Origin: Slackia isoflavoniconvertens
Lineage (GTDB): Bacteria > Actinomycetota > Coriobacteriia > Coriobacteriales > Eggerthellaceae
Assembly (NCBI RefSeq): GCF_003725955.1
Contig: NZ_QIBZ01000011.1
Location: forward strand, 17,555 to 81,554
Length of the DNA: 64,000 nucleotides
Direction: 5' to 3'
Part shown: piece by piece, positions 15,207 through 23,841 of the stretch
How the letters are laid out: every line of letters begins with the position of its first letter
Numbering within the stretch: the first letter of the stretch is position 1
Notes under the pieces: model-generated
The model's input: only the letters and a program-made list of their open reading frames with translations
The model's database searches: none
What the model was told of the DNA's origin: nothing
Position numbers and translations under genes: made by a program

Positions 15207-16436
15207 CTAGTCGACGTTCTCGGCGGGCTTCAAGGGCAGGTACTTCAGGCCCAGCAGCAAGAACAGAATGCACATGGCGAGCACGCCGAGCGTGACGCCG
15301 AATTCGATCGGCTGCGGAGCATAGACCATGCCCTGATAGGCTCCGGTAAACCCGGCCTGCCAGTTGGTAATGGCATACTGCGTGGTAACGCCTGGCATAT
15401 CCAGGTTCGGAATCTGGAAGCCGCCCACGAGAATCTGCAGGCGCTTGCAGAACACGCCGAGGATCGCGAGAACGGACGCCACGACGACGCCGGGGGTCGT
15501 GCGCAGCTTCGGCACGACGAGGATGGCGACCGAGACGGCCATGAGCGCGACCTGCGTCCAGAAGACGGGCGAAAGCGCGCCGGAGGTGAGCATCGCCACG
15601 ACTTCGGTGCCCTCGCCGCCGAAGTACCCGCTCGTGAGCAGGTCGCAGGCGTAGAAGTACAGGTCGACGAGCACGAACACGGCCAGCATCTTGGCGAGGT
15701 TGGCCACATGCCTCTGGTCGAGGGCGAGGTAGCCCGCGCGGCGCAGCGCCAGGCACACGATGAGCACGAGCGCGGTGCCGCAGTCGAGCGCGGAGGCCAC
15801 GAACCACGGGCCCATGAGCGCGGTGTGCCAGAACTCGTGCGCCGGGGCGAGGCTGAAGATCCACGCGGTGACGTTATGCACGAGGATGGCCACGATGAGC
15901 GCGACCACGCTGATGGCGCGGATCGCGGTGTGCGACATGCGGCCGGCCTCGGCGCGCAGGTACGCCCACAGGTAGATTACCGACAGGACGAGGTAGGTGC
16001 CGAGCACCAGGATGTCCCACATCAGGGGGCTGGAGAAGTTCGAGTACACGAACAGCTCCCACAGGCGGGCCGGGCCGCCGAGGTCGACCACGACGAAGCC
16101 GATCGCCGCGCAGGTGCAGCACACGCTCGTCCAGATGGCGACCTTGGAGATGCCGCCGAAGCCCTTCATGCCGAAGGCGTTCGGCACCGACGAGATGATC
16201 AGGCCGCCGGCCGACAGACCGACGAAGAACATGAAGTTCGTGATGTAGAGGCCCCAGGAGTCGAGGTTGCGCATGCCGGTCTGCACCATGCCGCCCGAAA
16301 GCTGCATGGCCCAGCACGCGATGCCGGCGACGGTGAGCACGGCCGCCACGATAATGGCGGCGTTCAGGCCCTTGCCGCCCCAGGTCTCATGCTTGGGTTC
16401 AGCGGCAGTGGAAGCCGCAGAAACATTTTCAGTCAT
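15207..16436 (-). CDS. NrfD/PsrC-type quinone-interacting membrane subunit
   Basis: The 409-residue protein has about ten membrane helices and NrfD hallmarks: WGLYITNFMFFVGLSAGG (about residues 61-78), CAAIGFVVVDLGGPARLW, and SPLMWDILVLGTYLV. NrfD subunits hold the quinone site and link it to a ferredoxin-type partner. It is the third gene of the operon, 12 bases after the ferredoxin gene. Hand-counted 60-base lines of this gene run 62-77% G+C (lines 15601, 15781, 15901 and 16141), against about 57-58% in two lines of the ferredoxin gene, suggesting that this part of the operon came from another source. The start at 16436 has GGGAGGCCAACT upstream. Confidence 0.92.
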   Translation of the reverse strand: MTENVSAASTAAEPKHETWGGKGLNAAIIVAAVLTVAGIACWAMQLSGGMVQTGMRNLDSWGLYITNFMFFVGLSAGGLIISSVPNAFGMKGFGGISKVAIWTSVCCTCAAIGFVVVDLGGPARLWELFVYSNFSSPLMWDILVLGTYLVLSVIYLWAYLRAEAGRMSHTAIRAISVVALIVAILVHNVTAWIFSLAPAHEFWHTALMGPWFVASALDCGTALVLIVCLALRRAGYLALDQRHVANLAKMLAVFVLVDLYFYACDLLTSGYFGGEGTEVVAMLTSGALSPVFWTQVALMAVSVAILVVPKLRTTPGVVVASVLAILGVFCKRLQILVGGFQIPNLDMPGVTTQYAITNWQAGFTGAYQGMVYAPQPIEFGVTLGVLAMCILFLLLGLKYLPLKPAENVD

Positions 16437-16448
16437 AGTTGGCCTCCC

Positions 16449-17069
16449 TTACACCAGGTAGTAGACGGACGGCTTCGTGCCCTTTTCAGGCAGAAGCTGC
16501 ATGTACTCGCGCTCGCGAATCACCTTGGATATTTCCGAATTGGGGTCATCGAGATCGCCCCAGTATCGAGCGCGTTCCGGACACATACGAATGCACATGG
16601 GCTCTTCGTCTTTGGCGAGGCGGTGCCAGCACATCGTGCATTTCTCTACCGTATGTTTCTGATGGGCAGGCACGTTCTGTCCCCCACACTCAAAATCGAT
16701 TGTGTATTCGGGTTCCGCCCAATTGAATGAACGCACTCCCGTGTAAGGACAAGCGGCAACGCACATACGGCAACCAATGCACTTGTCGTAATCTTGACGA
16801 ACCGCGCCCGTCTCTGGGTCTTTATAGGTGGCACCCACCGGGCACGCTTTCACGCACGCGGGGTTTTCGCAATGCTGACATGCAACCGGCACATATGACA
16901 TGGTCACATCAGGGAAAATACCCTCGGGCGTGTCCATGTCTTCGCCGCCTTTAGTGAGAATGCGGTTCCACCAAATTCCCTTGGGCAGATGGTTTTCCAT
17001 GCGACATCCAACCGCACACGTATGGCAACCGATGCAGCGCTTGGTATCGATAGCAAATCCGTAATGCAT
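16449..17069 (-). CDS. Four-cluster ferredoxin subunit of the molybdoenzyme (DmsB/PsrB-like)
   Basis: The 206-residue protein has the Cys pattern of DmsB-type electron-transfer subunits: CIGCHTCAVGC (residues 12-22), CQHCENPACVKACP (about 64-77), CIGCRMCVAACP (about 97-108), and CTMCWHRLAKDEEPMCIRMC (about 146-165). These bind four iron-sulfur clusters that carry electrons between the NrfD subunit and the catalytic subunit. There is no signal peptide, so it is probably exported bound to the Tat-targeted partner. The start codon is 3 bases after the stop codon of the catalytic gene. Confidence 0.95.
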   Translation of the reverse strand: MHYGFAIDTKRCIGCHTCAVGCRMENHLPKGIWWNRILTKGGEDMDTPEGIFPDVTMSYVPVACQHCENPACVKACPVGATYKDPETGAVRQDYDKCIGCRMCVAACPYTGVRSFNWAEPEYTIDFECGGQNVPAHQKHTVEKCTMCWHRLAKDEEPMCIRMCPERARYWGDLDDPNSEISKVIREREYMQLLPEKGTKPSVYYLV

Positions 17070-17072
17070 CGC

Positions 17073-19628
17073 TTAGGCCTCCCACTTCTTGAAATCAACT
17101 CGCGTGTCGTACGGCGCGATAGAGTCGGCATATTTGTCGGTTTTCGGGTTGGTGAGCTCTTGGTAGCACCCGGCTTTAAATTGCGAACGCTGCCAGCCCT
17201 TCGGGATTGAAATAATGCCAGGGGCAATCGATTCGTCGATGAGCGCTTTAACCACAGCATGGCCGCGATCGTTGAAAACCTCGATATAGTCGCCGTCCTT
17301 CACGCCACGCGCCTCGGCGTCGACGCTGTTGACTTTGCCCTGCGGTTCGGGGTCGAGTTCGCGCAGCACGGGCACCTCAAACCACTGCGTATGGATACGG
17401 AAACGCGAATGCTCCTGCAGATACACCAACGGGTATTTCTCGGCCAACGGATTTTCCGAACCACACTCGTCCGGTTCGCGGAAATAAACGATATGCTCGT
17501 CGGCATCACGGGACGAAAGGTCTTGCCCGTAGTTCAAACGTGGCGCAACCTTCTCGTAGTACAGCTGCACACGCCCCGATTCCGTCGGCCACGGGGCGCT
17601 CTTGCCGCGAATCCACGGTGAGCCCTCTTCCTGGCCGGTATAATTGATAACCTTCTCTTCGCGCAAGCGCTCCTCGGTGTATCCGGCCGCCTGCGAGATT
17701 TTGTCGGAGAACAGCAACTTGTACCAATACGACATGTTGTCCCATGTGTCTTCAGGGAACGATTTCTCGTAGCCCAACGCGCGGCCCAGCATGCCGATAA
17801 TCTCGTTGTCGCTTTTGGTTTCGTACAGGGGGTCGATGGCTTTTTCGCTGATGGTCATGTATGGATTGTTATACGCCGTACGCAGGTCTTCTTTCTCGTA
17901 CCAACTGGCTACAGGAAGAACCAGGTCGGCGTGGCTGGCGGAATCGTTCATCTCCATGTCGAGCACGATCCAGTAGTCCATGTTGGGCAGCACCTTGTTG
18001 ATCCACTCGTTTTGGCCGGTCATATTGCTCATAAGATTGCTGCAATACGACACCAACACCTTGGATGGGTAGTCTTTGCCCTCGAGCTTCTGAGTGCCAA
18101 ACATTTCAGCCAAACGAGCAGCGGGGACTTGCGAGTTATATTCCTTGAACTCGGGCGTAGCGAACCAGTATGACGTGAGCGCCGGCGTGTAAGTTTGCGT
18201 GAACACGCCCGTGAAGCCAGCGCCGTCGCGGCCCAACTGACCAGTAAGCGCCAACAAAATAGCCACAGCCCACGTGTTCAGGTAGCCGTTCACGTAGTGG
18301 TCCAGGCCGTAGGTGATGTTCACCGACACGGCACGCTCGGTGGCGAACGAACGAGCCAGCTCTTCGATACGCTCGGCGGGTACGCCCGTCTTCTTCGAGG
18401 CCTCTTCGATGGTGTATTGCGAAAGCTGCTCTTTGAGCAGGGTGTATGCTGTGGTCACCTTCACGCCGTCAGGCGTGGTGAACGTGCCTTCCAGCGCAGG
18501 GTTGGTGGCTTCCTCAACGAGCTTCGGCGCATTGGCGTCCAAGTCCCATACGTAGTACTTATTGGGAATGGCAGCAACCGCGGCGGCCAACACCGCGGCG
18601 CCCTGAGCGGCATACTTCTCTTTCACGGCGGAAACCGTGGCGACGTAGGTAGCGGCGCTTTCTGCCGGCCAATTGCTCGCACGCAGGTGAGCCTTGGTAT
18701 CTTCGCGAACCAGAAACGCGCCGGTGGACTTCTCTTTGATAAAGTCGAGATTCTGCAGTTCGTTCTGGATAAGGTAATTCGACATGGCCAAGGCCATATA
18801 GCCATCGTAGCCGGGATTTACCTGAATCCACTCGTCGGAACGATGCGCCGTGGCCGACTTGATGGGATCGATACAGATAACCTTCGTGCCATTTTCCTTC
18901 GCCCACTGAATCCAGCGCCAGTTTTGCGGAGCGGTGAACACAGGGTTGGTGCCCCATACCACTACCATGGAAGAATCCAGCACCGAATTGGGCTCGTTGC
19001 AATAAGCCCAGTCTCCCGTGCCCAGCACACGGTTGATTCCATAGCCTGCTGCGTAGTCGTAACATACGGCGGTTTTCGTAGCGCCCATAACGCCCGACAA
19101 TCTTGCAAATTGGTTATAAACGCCATTCATGTAACCATATTGGCCTGAGCTTGCATCAAACACAACCGACTTCGGCCCATACGCGTCGGCCGCATCCTTG
19201 ATATGCTTGGCAGCCTCTTCGATGGCCTCTTCCCAGCTGATGGCCTCCCATTCTCCAGCACCGCGCTCGCTGCCCGGCACGCGGCGCATGGGTTGTTGAA
19301 TGCGCGTGGGACTATAGATACGCTCCATGTACGACGCGCCCTTCAAGCAGCCGCCGCGGTAACCGTCGTTCGGGTAATTGCCCGGCTCGAGCTTTACCAC
19401 CTTGCCGTCGCGCACATGAGCGAGCCAACGGCACGAACCCATGCAATTCGAACGGCACATGACGCTGCAAATACGCTCTTCGTCGCCAGCACGCTCATCG
19501 TCATCGAGCTCTTCAGCGACAGCCAAGTTGGTACCCACGGCGCTCAAGCATGCGGCTACGCCTGCTGCGCCGGTGGTTTTGAGAAAATTGCGGCGCGTGA
19601 GCCCTTTTGGGCCGTGTGCTCCTGACAT
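17073..19628 (-). CDS. Tat-exported molybdopterin oxidoreductase, catalytic subunit (DMSO reductase superfamily)
   Basis: The 851-residue protein starts with a Tat signal, TRRNFLKTTGAAGVAACLSA (residues 11-30). An iron-sulfur site follows, C54-x3-C58-x3-C62-x3-C66 and a later GGC at about 93. The body has the usual Mo-bis-MGD domains, including VVVWGTNPVFTAPQNWRW, KVICIDPI, and the C-terminal HSRFRIHTQWF and AEARGVKDGDYIEVFNDRGH. With ferredoxin and NrfD partners it should be a respiratory oxidoreductase on the outer face of the membrane. The substrate cannot be named; catechol dehydroxylases and S- or N-oxide reductases of gut Coriobacteriia share this architecture. Start 19628 is chosen for the strong GGAGGAGGAGAG; a longer frame to 19730 has no such site. 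Confidence 0.93.
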   Translation of the reverse strand: MSGAHGPKGLTRRNFLKTTGAAGVAACLSAVGTNLAVAEELDDDERAGDEERICSVMCRSNCMGSCRWLAHVRDGKVVKLEPGNYPNDGYRGGCLKGASYMERIYSPTRIQQPMRRVPGSERGAGEWEAISWEEAIEEAAKHIKDAADAYGPKSVVFDASSGQYGYMNGVYNQFARLSGVMGATKTAVCYDYAAGYGINRVLGTGDWAYCNEPNSVLDSSMVVVWGTNPVFTAPQNWRWIQWAKENGTKVICIDPIKSATAHRSDEWIQVNPGYDGYMALAMSNYLIQNELQNLDFIKEKSTGAFLVREDTKAHLRASNWPAESAATYVATVSAVKEKYAAQGAAVLAAAVAAIPNKYYVWDLDANAPKLVEEATNPALEGTFTTPDGVKVTTAYTLLKEQLSQYTIEEASKKTGVPAERIEELARSFATERAVSVNITYGLDHYVNGYLNTWAVAILLALTGQLGRDGAGFTGVFTQTYTPALTSYWFATPEFKEYNSQVPAARLAEMFGTQKLEGKDYPSKVLVSYCSNLMSNMTGQNEWINKVLPNMDYWIVLDMEMNDSASHADLVLPVASWYEKEDLRTAYNNPYMTISEKAIDPLYETKSDNEIIGMLGRALGYEKSFPEDTWDNMSYWYKLLFSDKISQAAGYTEERLREEKVINYTGQEEGSPWIRGKSAPWPTESGRVQLYYEKVAPRLNYGQDLSSRDADEHIVYFREPDECGSENPLAEKYPLVYLQEHSRFRIHTQWFEVPVLRELDPEPQGKVNSVDAEARGVKDGDYIEVFNDRGHAVVKALIDESIAPGIISIPKGWQRSQFKAGCYQELTNPKTDKYADSIAPYDTRVDFKKWEA

Positions 19629-19978
19629 CTCTCCTCCTCCAAAGATCGTGTCAGGATATCCCCTTGCATGAAGCACGAAGATTTCGAAAGGCCGGCGTCG
19701 CCTATTCGCAATGGCGACGCATCGTGACACCGCATTCGCGCGATGCGTTCCCCTTTATTCCCCTTACGACATGCTCGTTCTTATCGGATATCCCTTGCGG
19801 CCCTCGCGAGCCGCCCCTTGCGTTTCACGTCCCCCGACACAAAACGCTCCTGATAAGAATTGGCCAAATCCTTAGTTGTCATATTGTCACAATATATTGC
19901 GACAATCAATCAAATTGATTATTCTATCTTTAAGATAATATTATCGAACATATATTCGTATTTCAATAAGAGCGTCGT
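19629..19978. promoter_or_regulatory. Upstream region of the molybdoenzyme operon, palindrome-rich
   Basis: About 350 non-coding bases. From 19861 to 19965 the DNA is A+T-rich and holds several palindromes: 19883-19906 (separate entry), AATCAAT-CAA-ATTGATT (19904-19920), TATCTT-T-AAGATA (about 19924-19936) and GATAATATTATC just beyond. It should hold the operon promoter, and perhaps that of the small plus-strand gene at 19979. Confidence 0.6.
19883..19906. promoter_or_regulatory. 24-bp operator-like palindrome (site A)
   Basis: Outer arms ATTGTC and GACAAT flank the inner palindrome CAATATATTG; only one base pair breaks symmetry. A clear relative lies at 22637-22660, upstream of the nrfD-SPFH-gntR operon. 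The binding protein is unknown; the YtrA-type GntR regulator at 20257 is one candidate (inference). Confidence 0.55.
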
Positions 19979-20176
19979 ATGTTAGGAACCAACTCGACGG
20001 CGACTTTTGCGCCGAACAACGCCTCCCAAAGAAGGGAGGCAGTACCCATATCCGATGACATTGAGATATTAAAGTTACTGACCGCTCTTATCTCGCTAAT
20101 TACCGCCATCGTCGGCCTCGCCAAGGCACGCATGGAACACCCAAGACGAAAAAACGCCACCGTCGATAGACGATAA
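19979..20176 (+). CDS. Possible small single-helix membrane protein
   Basis: A 65-residue frame holding one clear membrane helix, ILKLLTALISLITAIVGLA (about residues 29-47), followed by a basic tail. Small holin-like toxins of type I toxin-antitoxin pairs look like this, but no antisense RNA can be shown. A hairpin GCCTCCC-AAAGAA-GGGAGGC sits inside the frame (about 20029-20048). The ribosome-binding site (AAGAG) is weak. It may equally be non-coding. Confidence 0.35.
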   Translation: MLGTNSTATFAPNNASQRREAVPISDDIEILKLLTALISLITAIVGLAKARMEHPRRKNATVDRR

Positions 20177-20256
20177 CGTTTCCTCTAGGCTAACGGCGTT
20201 GCCTGAACTGTCAAACGCGAGCCTGTCATCGAGCCAATTACGGCATTTGAAACGCT

Positions 20257-20673
20257 TTACCGTCCATCGCGGCGGCGCAGCAGGCGCTCGTCCACCAGGG
20301 CCACGATGTCTTCGTCGGTCAAGCCCGCCTCAATGCAGCCGCGAATCATGTCGTCGACGAGTAGCTCGACCGGCGTGTCGTATGCGCGCGCCGCACCGAT
20401 TTCCTTTTGCTCCAACACGAATGTGCCCTTACCACGGCGCGTTGAGATGTAGCCTTCGCGTTCCAGGTCCATATAAGCGCGGTTGATGGTGTTGTAGCTG
20501 CTGTCCAAATCGACAGCCAGCGCGCGCACCGTAGGCAGCTTGTCACCCGGAAGATATTTCCCTGCGCCAATGAGATACGCGATGCGGTTTTTTACCTGAA
20601 TCCACACAGGCAAGCCGCTGGAATGATCCACCTGGAAACCCGCCATGGGGTTGTTCGCTCGCGTTTCGCTCAT
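20257..20673 (-). CDS. Short GntR-family regulator, YtrA subfamily
   Basis: The 138-residue protein has a winged helix near the N-terminus (PVWIQVKNRIAYLIGAGKYL, then PGDKLPTVRALAVDLDSS and YNTINRAYMDLEREGYIST, RRGKGTFV; about residues 22-86) and a short helical C-terminal part of about 50 residues with no ligand domain, as in YtrA-type GntR repressors. These usually control the operon in which they lie, often one for membrane transport. Its ATG overlaps the stop codon of the SPFH gene (ATGA), so both are translated together. Confidence 0.9.
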   Translation of the reverse strand: MSETRANNPMAGFQVDHSSGLPVWIQVKNRIAYLIGAGKYLPGDKLPTVRALAVDLDSSYNTINRAYMDLEREGYISTRRGKGTFVLEQKEIGAARAYDTPVELLVDDMIRGCIEAGLTDEDIVALVDERLLRRRDGR

Positions 20674-21638
20674 CGCTGCCCTTCTTTGTCGATAGCATCG
20701 GCCAGGCTGTCGGAAAGCGCGCTGGGCACCGTAACCACTGTCCCCTTCGACGCCTTCACCGTTTCGTATTGCTGAAGCATGGTGCGCAGACGGAACGCCG
20801 CCGACGGATCGCCGTAGGCGCTCGCCGCCTCAGCCAGCATGTCGGCCATGTCAGCCTCGGCCGAGGCCACTGTCATGCGCGCATTCTTCTCACGGTCGGC
20901 CTGTGCCTCGAGAGACATCACGTGCTGCAAATCGTCGGGAATCACAATGTCGCGCACCTTCACCGATATTACGCCGATGCCCCACGCGGCGGCCTCGCGC
21001 TCTACCTCTTCCTTGATTTCTTGGTCGAGTTGGTCGCGACGCAGCGCCACCTCGGCCACTGTCGAGCGACCCACGGCCTCACGCATGGCTGTTTGCGCCA
21101 GAAACGACACCGCCGCATAGTAGTCCTCGACTTCGACGCAAGCCTTTTCGGCATCCCACACCATCCAGAACAACACAGCATCAACCGTGACGGGCACAAG
21201 GTCGGCCGTCAGAGTTTTCTCGGCATAAAATGGCGTGGCGATGGTACGCTGGTCAACGCGAATGGTGCCGTGCTCCAGAATGGGAATGGTGAAATACAGC
21301 CCAGGGCCCGCCACACGCGAAAGTTTGCCCATGCGCAGCACCACTACGCGCTCCCACGAAAGCGCGATATGTACCGATGAGACGGCAAGCAGCGCGCAAA
21401 CGAATGCGAGCGATATTTCAAGAATGCCCACGCCCCCGGCCACGGCGCGCGCCGCAAGCAGCACCACACCGAACACGAGTAAAAACACCGTGATATTAAA
21501 TACCGTGGCTCCATTGCGCGACGACTTACGAGGCACATACGACGTGGCCGCGCGCATTTCGGCGTCTTTGTCGCGTGCATCGTAGGGCATGTCCGCATAC
21601 GCCCGACGATCGAGCTTTTCCCTATTTTTCAGCGGCAT
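20670..21638 (-). CDS. SPFH/Band 7 domain membrane protein (stomatin-like, slipin)
   Basis: The 322-residue protein has two N-terminal membrane segments (about residues 45-95), then a stomatin/prohibitin domain: ERVVVLRMGKLSRVAGPGLY, FTIPILEHGTIRVDQRT, and EIKEEVEREAAAWGIGVISV with KVRDIVIPDDL, followed by a helical coiled-coil tail. It forms oligomeric membrane scaffolds and is often linked to NfeD proteases, but no NfeD is present here. Start 21638 (MPLKNREK) follows AAGGGG. It lies between an orphan NrfD gene and the GntR gene, which it overlaps by 4 bases. Confidence 0.9.
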   Translation of the reverse strand: MPLKNREKLDRRAYADMPYDARDKDAEMRAATSYVPRKSSRNGATVFNITVFLLVFGVVLLAARAVAGGVGILEISLAFVCALLAVSSVHIALSWERVVVLRMGKLSRVAGPGLYFTIPILEHGTIRVDQRTIATPFYAEKTLTADLVPVTVDAVLFWMVWDAEKACVEVEDYYAAVSFLAQTAMREAVGRSTVAEVALRRDQLDQEIKEEVEREAAAWGIGVISVKVRDIVIPDDLQHVMSLEAQADREKNARMTVASAEADMADMLAEAASAYGDPSAAFRLRTMLQQYETVKASKGTVVTVPSALSDSLADAIDKEGQR

Positions 21639-21670
21639 CGCATTCCCCTTTCGCGATTGCGGTTTCTTTC

Positions 21671-22585
21671 CTATGGCAGAGCCAGCGTGTCCGCCAAATT
21701 GGCTGTTTGCGTTATGTCGAACGCGGAAATTCCCACAATCGAATATCGCAGCGTCACGCCCCCAATGAGCACAAACAGCGCCACCCATAAAAGCTGGCTG
21801 CGCCTGTTGTCGAATGTGAGCAAATGCTCGAGCACAAGCGGAATGCCCAGGCCGCACACCACAAGGCCTATCCAGAACGGCCACCGCAAATCGCCCGCGA
21901 CGAGCGCGAAAGCGGCCTGAGACGTAGTCGGCGAAGCAAACAGCCAGGCAACGTAAGCCACCAGGCACGCAGCTTCAACCGCCACTGCGGCGCTGTCCAC
22001 ACGCGACAAGGCGATAAACGAACCCATAAGCGGAGCTCGGCATTCCACAAACGCCCACGCGCCCAAGCACAGAGCAACGCCACACGAAATGCCCGAAAGG
22101 ACGAACAAGGCGGGTATGAGCGGCGTCTGCCACGCATCGACCGACGGAAGACCAGCAAGCAGTATGCCCGTGTATGCCACCACAACGACTCCGATAAGCA
22201 CGCCGAGAACGCCGCCAGGTACGGCCAACTTCTCGCGTAGGTCCCACATCTCTAGCATATTTGCGCATGCGAACACCGTCGAAAGCGCGCACGCAACGGC
22301 AAGCGACCATGCGCCTACCGCGATTGCCGAGGGAGTCGAAGCCGCAAACAGAAAAAACGCGCGGTCGATTCGGCCGAGGTCGGCGAGCAAGCACACGACA
22401 GAAAGCCCCAGCACGATTGCGCATGCAGCCCATGCCCGCACGAAGAATTCCGCCGGCAAAAGCCAACGACGGGCAGCAAGGCGCGGAGAGTTCAGCACCT
22501 CGAGCAACGAGAGCACCGCAAGCGCCCCACCACCCGTGCTACCCAGAAACAGGTACGCCACGATGAGCGAATCGAATATGCCCAT
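21671..22585 (-). CDS. Orphan NrfD-family membrane protein
   Basis: The 304-residue product has about nine membrane helices; the N-terminus MGIFDSLIVAYLFLGSTGGG and the LADLGRIDRAFFLF segment fit NrfD/DmsC-type quinol-oxidising anchors (the D-L-G-R pattern recurs in that family). No ferredoxin or molybdoenzyme gene lies beside it, so the partner must be encoded elsewhere or the protein has another role. It is the first gene of an operon with SPFH and GntR genes. The start at 22585 follows GAAGGGAAG. The upstream region carries a palindrome like that of the molybdoenzyme operon. Confidence 0.75.
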   Translation of the reverse strand: MGIFDSLIVAYLFLGSTGGGALAVLSLLEVLNSPRLAARRWLLPAEFFVRAWAACAIVLGLSVVCLLADLGRIDRAFFLFAASTPSAIAVGAWSLAVACALSTVFACANMLEMWDLREKLAVPGGVLGVLIGVVVVAYTGILLAGLPSVDAWQTPLIPALFVLSGISCGVALCLGAWAFVECRAPLMGSFIALSRVDSAAVAVEAACLVAYVAWLFASPTTSQAAFALVAGDLRWPFWIGLVVCGLGIPLVLEHLLTFDNRRSQLLWVALFVLIGGVTLRYSIVGISAFDITQTANLADTLALP

Positions 22586-22636
22586 GCGCTTCCCTTCTCC
22601 ACTCGCCAACGACGTGACGCTCCCGCACGTTGCCAC

Positions 22637-22660
22637 ATTGTCGCAATTCGTTGCGTCAAG
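22637..22660. promoter_or_regulatory. Operator-like palindrome (site B) before the nrfD-SPFH-gntR operon
   Basis: TTGTCGCAA, four bases, TTGCGTCAA: about 18 of 24 bases match site A at 19883. On the minus strand a possible -10, TATACT (22659-22664), lies immediately upstream, so a protein bound here would sit at the transcription start. Confidence 0.5.
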
Positions 22661-22756
22661 TATAGCAGGAGTGCCGCTTCGAAAACGATGTTCAAAAAAG
22701 AGCCCCGAATGCCCGGCGCGTTCGAGATGCATTTCGAACAAGTGCACGGCAACCGC

Positions 22757-22786
22757 AAAAAAGCCGACCCTTTCGAGTCGGCTTTT
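22757..22786. terminator. Terminator of the symporter gene
   Basis: AAAAGCCGAC, loop, GTCGGCTTTT; symmetrical, just past the symporter stop codon on the minus strand. Confidence 0.85.
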
Positions 22787-22851
22787 CGTTAGCGATCCAC
22801 GCTGTATGAAGTTACTACGCGCAACCGATTCGCAACTTACGTGCTCACGGC

Positions 22852-23841
22852 CTACGCGTTTGCGGCAGCCTTGGCGTTGGCAGCGGCCGGAGCAGCTTCC
22901 TTCTTCTCGGCGGTGCGAGCAAGAATGTTCGCGTACACAGCGCCCGAGATGTTGTGCCACACGCTGAACACGGTGCCAGGCACAGCGGCGAGCGGCATGG
23001 TGGCGAAGTGCGTCAGAGCCAGTGAAGTTGCGAGGCCGGAGTTCTGCATACCAACCTCGATGGAAAGCGTGCGCATCTGAGCCTTGCTCAGGCCAAGCAC
23101 GCGGCCCACGCCGTAGCCGAATGCATAGCCAAGCACGTTGTGCAGCATAACCACCGCAATGATGAGCAGGCCGCTCGTCATGAGCTTAGCGGCATTCGCG
23201 GAAACAACGGCCATGATGATGAGCGAAATAGCAACGACCGAGATAAGCGGAAGAACCTTGCCGAACACCTCGGAAACCTTCGGGGCGATGGCGTTGATGA
23301 TGAAGCCAAGCACGATAGGAACGAGCACGACCTGAACGATCGACATAAGCATGCTCACATAGCTCACGTCAATGGACTGGCCGGCGAGCAGAAGCACGAG
23401 AGCCGGAGTCACAACAGGCGCCATGATGGTGGTGCATGCCGTCATGCCAACGGAAAGCGCGACGTCACCCTTGGACAGATACGTCATCACGTTAGAAGAC
23501 GTTCCGCCCGGACAGCAGCCAACGAGGATGACGCCGACGGCAAGCTCGGTGGGCAGCTGGAAAATGGTCACGAGCAAAAACGCAAGCAGCGGCATAACGA
23601 TGAACTGCGAGCAGATGCCAACGATAACGGCCTTGGGCTTGGTGAAAACGACCTTGAAGTCGGAAAGCTTGAGCGTCATGCCCATGCCGAACATCACGAT
23701 GCCGAGGAGCGTATTAACCCAACTCGTGGGTAGTGCGGAATGAACGGGGCCTGGAATGATCAGGGCAATAATCGCTACCGCCAAAGCGATGATTGCCATG
23801 TACTTCCCTGCGAAATCACTTACTTTCTCAAGCGTTTTCAT
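22852..23841 (-). CDS. Bile acid:sodium symporter family (BASS) transporter
   Basis: The 329-residue protein has about ten membrane helices and BASS motifs: VMFGMGMTLKLSDFK (helix 2), VGCCPGGTSSNVMTYLSKGD (about residues 108-127, the sodium-site loop) and SIEVGMQNSGLATSLAL (about 263-279), which forms the crossed-helix core. Bacterial members move bile acids, pantoate or other organic anions; the substrate is unknown here. In a gut actinobacterium bile acids are plausible but unproven. The tail is Ala/Lys-rich. Start 23841 follows GGAAAGGAAG. Confidence 0.92.
   Translation of the reverse strand: MKTLEKVSDFAGKYMAIIALAVAIIALIIPGPVHSALPTSWVNTLLGIVMFGMGMTLKLSDFKVVFTKPKAVIVGICSQFIVMPLLAFLLVTIFQLPTELAVGVILVGCCPGGTSSNVMTYLSKGDVALSVGMTACTTIMAPVVTPALVLLLAGQSIDVSYVSMLMSIVQVVLVPIVLGFIINAIAPKVSEVFGKVLPLISVVAISLIIMAVVSANAAKLMTSGLLIIAVVMLHNVLGYAFGYGVGRVLGLSKAQMRTLSIEVGMQNSGLATSLALTHFATMPLAAVPGTVFSVWHNISGAVYANILARTAEKKEAAPAAANAKAAANA

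Noticed and set aside
14934..16730. 598-residue plus-strand frame opposite nrfD and the ferredoxin gene
   Set aside because: Same reason: low-complexity, antisense to well-recognised genes.
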